Shown here in pieces: positions 5,368-5,948 of a stretch of 5,948 bases of DNA. Each line of letters opens with the position of its first letter. Positions within the stretch are counted from its first letter, which is position 1. Origin of the DNA: an uncultured Gammaproteobacteria bacterium (lineage in GTDB: Bacteria > Pseudomonadota > Gammaproteobacteria > Halothiobacillales > Halothiobacillaceae); the NCBI GenBank assembly GCA_938004235.1, contig CALKWL010000269.1, positions 1-5,948 on the forward strand. The letters are read 5' to 3'. The position numbers were made by a program, and so were the translations under genes. A model generated the notes under the pieces. That model was not told the DNA's origin. It did not search any database and saw nothing but the letters and a program-made list of their open reading frames with translations.

Positions 5368-5479
5368 GGGCGCAGAGACTCGGCTGAGCAGGTGCCCCTG
5401 AAAACATAAGAAGCCCCTAATAAACCCGAGCGCGAGCACGCTAAAATCCTCTTATTATCTGAATGAGCGGCGAACAGCC

Positions 5480-5485
5480 TATAAT
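5480..5485 (+). promoter_or_regulatory. Putative -10 element for the cytochrome c gene
   Basis: A consensus TATAAT lies 74 bases before the GTG start. The -35 region at 16-18 bp spacing (around 5456-5463) is a poor match to TTGACA, so an activator may be needed or another promoter used. A start site near 5492 would give a leader of about 67 bases containing the 12-base palindrome at 5505-5516. Confidence 0.45.
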
Positions 5486-5504
5486 CCGGACAATTTCGCG
5501 GGCG

Positions 5505-5516
5505 TTTCTTAAGAAA
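5505..5516. promoter_or_regulatory. 12-bp perfect palindrome in the cytochrome c leader
   Basis: TTTCTTAAGAAA reads the same on both strands. It sits between the putative promoter and the ribosome-binding site, where a dimeric regulator could act as a roadblock. No known operator consensus is recognised, and a chance palindrome cannot be excluded. Confidence 0.35.
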
Positions 5517-5545
5517 GAACCGACGAAACCATTACAAAAACCCTT

Positions 5546-5551
5546 GAGGAG
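5546..5551 (+). promoter_or_regulatory. Ribosome-binding site deciding the GTG start
   Basis: GAGGAG (within GAGGAGAG) is followed seven bases later by the GTG at 5559-5561. This is a strong site at ideal spacing and supports GTG over the in-frame ATG at 5589, which has no comparable site. Confidence 0.8.
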
Positions 5552-5558
5552 AGCATCC

Positions 5559-5948
5559 GTGGCTGAGCATGAAGTAAAAGTCGATCCGATGGCAAAGGTA
5601 GTGACCGGGGTTGGTGCCCTTGTCCTGTTGGTTGCCGTGATTTATCTGGCCGTTGCCTTGGTGGGCACGATCAACAAGAACACTACGCGCGGCCCAGTCA
5701 TGGCTGAACCGCCTGCCGCTGCGGCGCCCGCTGCCGCGCCAGCCGCAACAGCAGCTCCCGCCGTCGCTGCGGCTGGTGCGGGTGACGTTGCCGCAGGCCA
5801 GGCATTGTTCGCGACTTGCGCCGCCTGTCACGGCGCCAAGGGTGAAGGCGCGGGCATGTTCCCGAAACTGGCGGGCTTAAGTGCTGACAAAGCTGCCGAT
5901 CTGCTGAAAAAGTACCGTGCGGGTGAGACTGTTGGCGCGAACACCGCC
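5559..5948 (+). CDS. Membrane-anchored class I cytochrome c (3' end beyond window)
   Basis: This is a small periplasm-facing electron carrier held to the inner membrane. The 130 visible residues contain a short polar N-terminus (1-16), one transmembrane anchor (~17-37, VGALVLLVAVIYLAVALVG), an Ala/Pro-rich flexible linker (~49-74), and the start of a monohaem domain with GQALFATCAACHG. C87 and C90 bind haem covalently and H91 is the proximal ligand. FPKLAGLSADKAADLLKKYRAGE follows; the distal Met should lie just past the window edge. The N-terminal anchor plus Ala/Pro linker resembles cytochrome c5-type donors to terminal oxidases, but its redox partner cannot be told from this fragment. The start is GTG with a strong ribosome site. 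The gene is divergent from gspF. Haem attachment requires cytochrome c maturation in the periplasm, consistent with an N-in/C-out topology. Confidence 0.93.
   Translation, partial: MAEHEVKVDPMAKVVTGVGALVLLVAVIYLAVALVGTINKNTTRGPVMAEPPAAAAPAAAPAATAAPAVAAAGAGDVAAGQALFATCAACHGAKGEGAGMFPKLAGLSADKAADLLKKYRAGETVGANTA

Larger units (their letters stand above)
5040..5479. other. Noncoding divergent region between gspF and the cytochrome c gene
   Basis: About 520 bases separate the gspF start from the cytochrome c start. I see no convincing gene. Open frames exist on both strands (for example 5108-5368 plus and 5195-5407 minus), but they lack a good ribosome site, recognisable motifs or family resemblance. 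A small hairpin TCCAAC/GTTGGA sits at 5157-5172. Three stem-loops occupy 5261-5358. No good promoter for gspF stands out: the candidate -10 hexamers upstream have weak -35 partners. The dyad TAATAA (5418-5423) / TTATTA (5452-5457) lies just before the cytochrome promoter and could be an operator, or chance in AT-rich DNA. Confidence 0.6.

Noticed and set aside
5108..5368. An 86-codon plus-strand frame in the divergent region
   Set aside because: No good ribosome site or family resemblance, and it runs through three hairpins including the repeated palindrome; at most a decayed fragment.
5195..5407. A 70-codon minus-strand frame in the same region
   Set aside because: No recognised motif or start signal, and it crosses the same hairpins; it could be a repeat-borne remnant but I cannot support it as a gene.

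Overview
This window looks like a draft or metagenomic contig end from a GC-rich proteobacterium, most likely a gammaproteobacterium or close relative. The evidence is the gene families (Tag, class I photolyase, FolM, type II secretion GspF/GspG, a membrane-anchored class I cytochrome c), the GC-rich codon use, and the short gene overlaps. I cannot name a genus. The first ~48 bases are not biological: they carry an Illumina TruSeq read-2 adapter fused in frame to the truncated tag gene.

Layout. 1-48 adapter; 49-362 (+) C-terminal part of tag, 3-methyladenine DNA glycosylase I. It converges on a DNA-repair pair on the minus strand, folM (1876-2589) and phrB (395-1879), which overlap by an ATGA. 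The tag and phrB stop codons lie in one small palindrome (359-399) that looks like a bidirectional terminator. Upstream of folM is a 177-bp imperfect palindrome (2606-2782) with a perfect 20-bp terminal inverted repeat. It resembles a MITE-like or dispersed palindromic element, and it includes the end of the next gene's stop codon. Then on the minus strand comes a tight cluster transcribed gspF (5039-3816), gspG (3805-3374) and an unrecognised 198-residue three-helix membrane protein (3377-2781) that overlaps gspG by a GTGA. Between gspF and the divergent cytochrome c gene is a ~520-bp noncoding stretch. It holds three consecutive stem-loops, the last a second copy of the tag/phrB palindrome, and then a TATAAT-type promoter. 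The cytochrome c gene (5559 onward, +) runs off the window.

How the genes fit together. Tag removes alkylated adenine, while PhrB reverses UV pyrimidine dimers using FAD and an antenna that in many class I enzymes is a reduced folate. FolM is a pteridine reductase, so the FolM-PhrB overlap suggests pterin or folate supply linked to photorepair (inference). GspF is the inner-membrane platform and GspG the major pseudopilin of type II secretion; their ATPase, secretin and minor pseudopilins are not in the window. The 198-residue protein is the least explained gene here. Nothing in the window is demonstrably a new defence or mobile system. The most interesting items are the long palindrome, the repeated small palindrome, and the GspG-coupled membrane protein.
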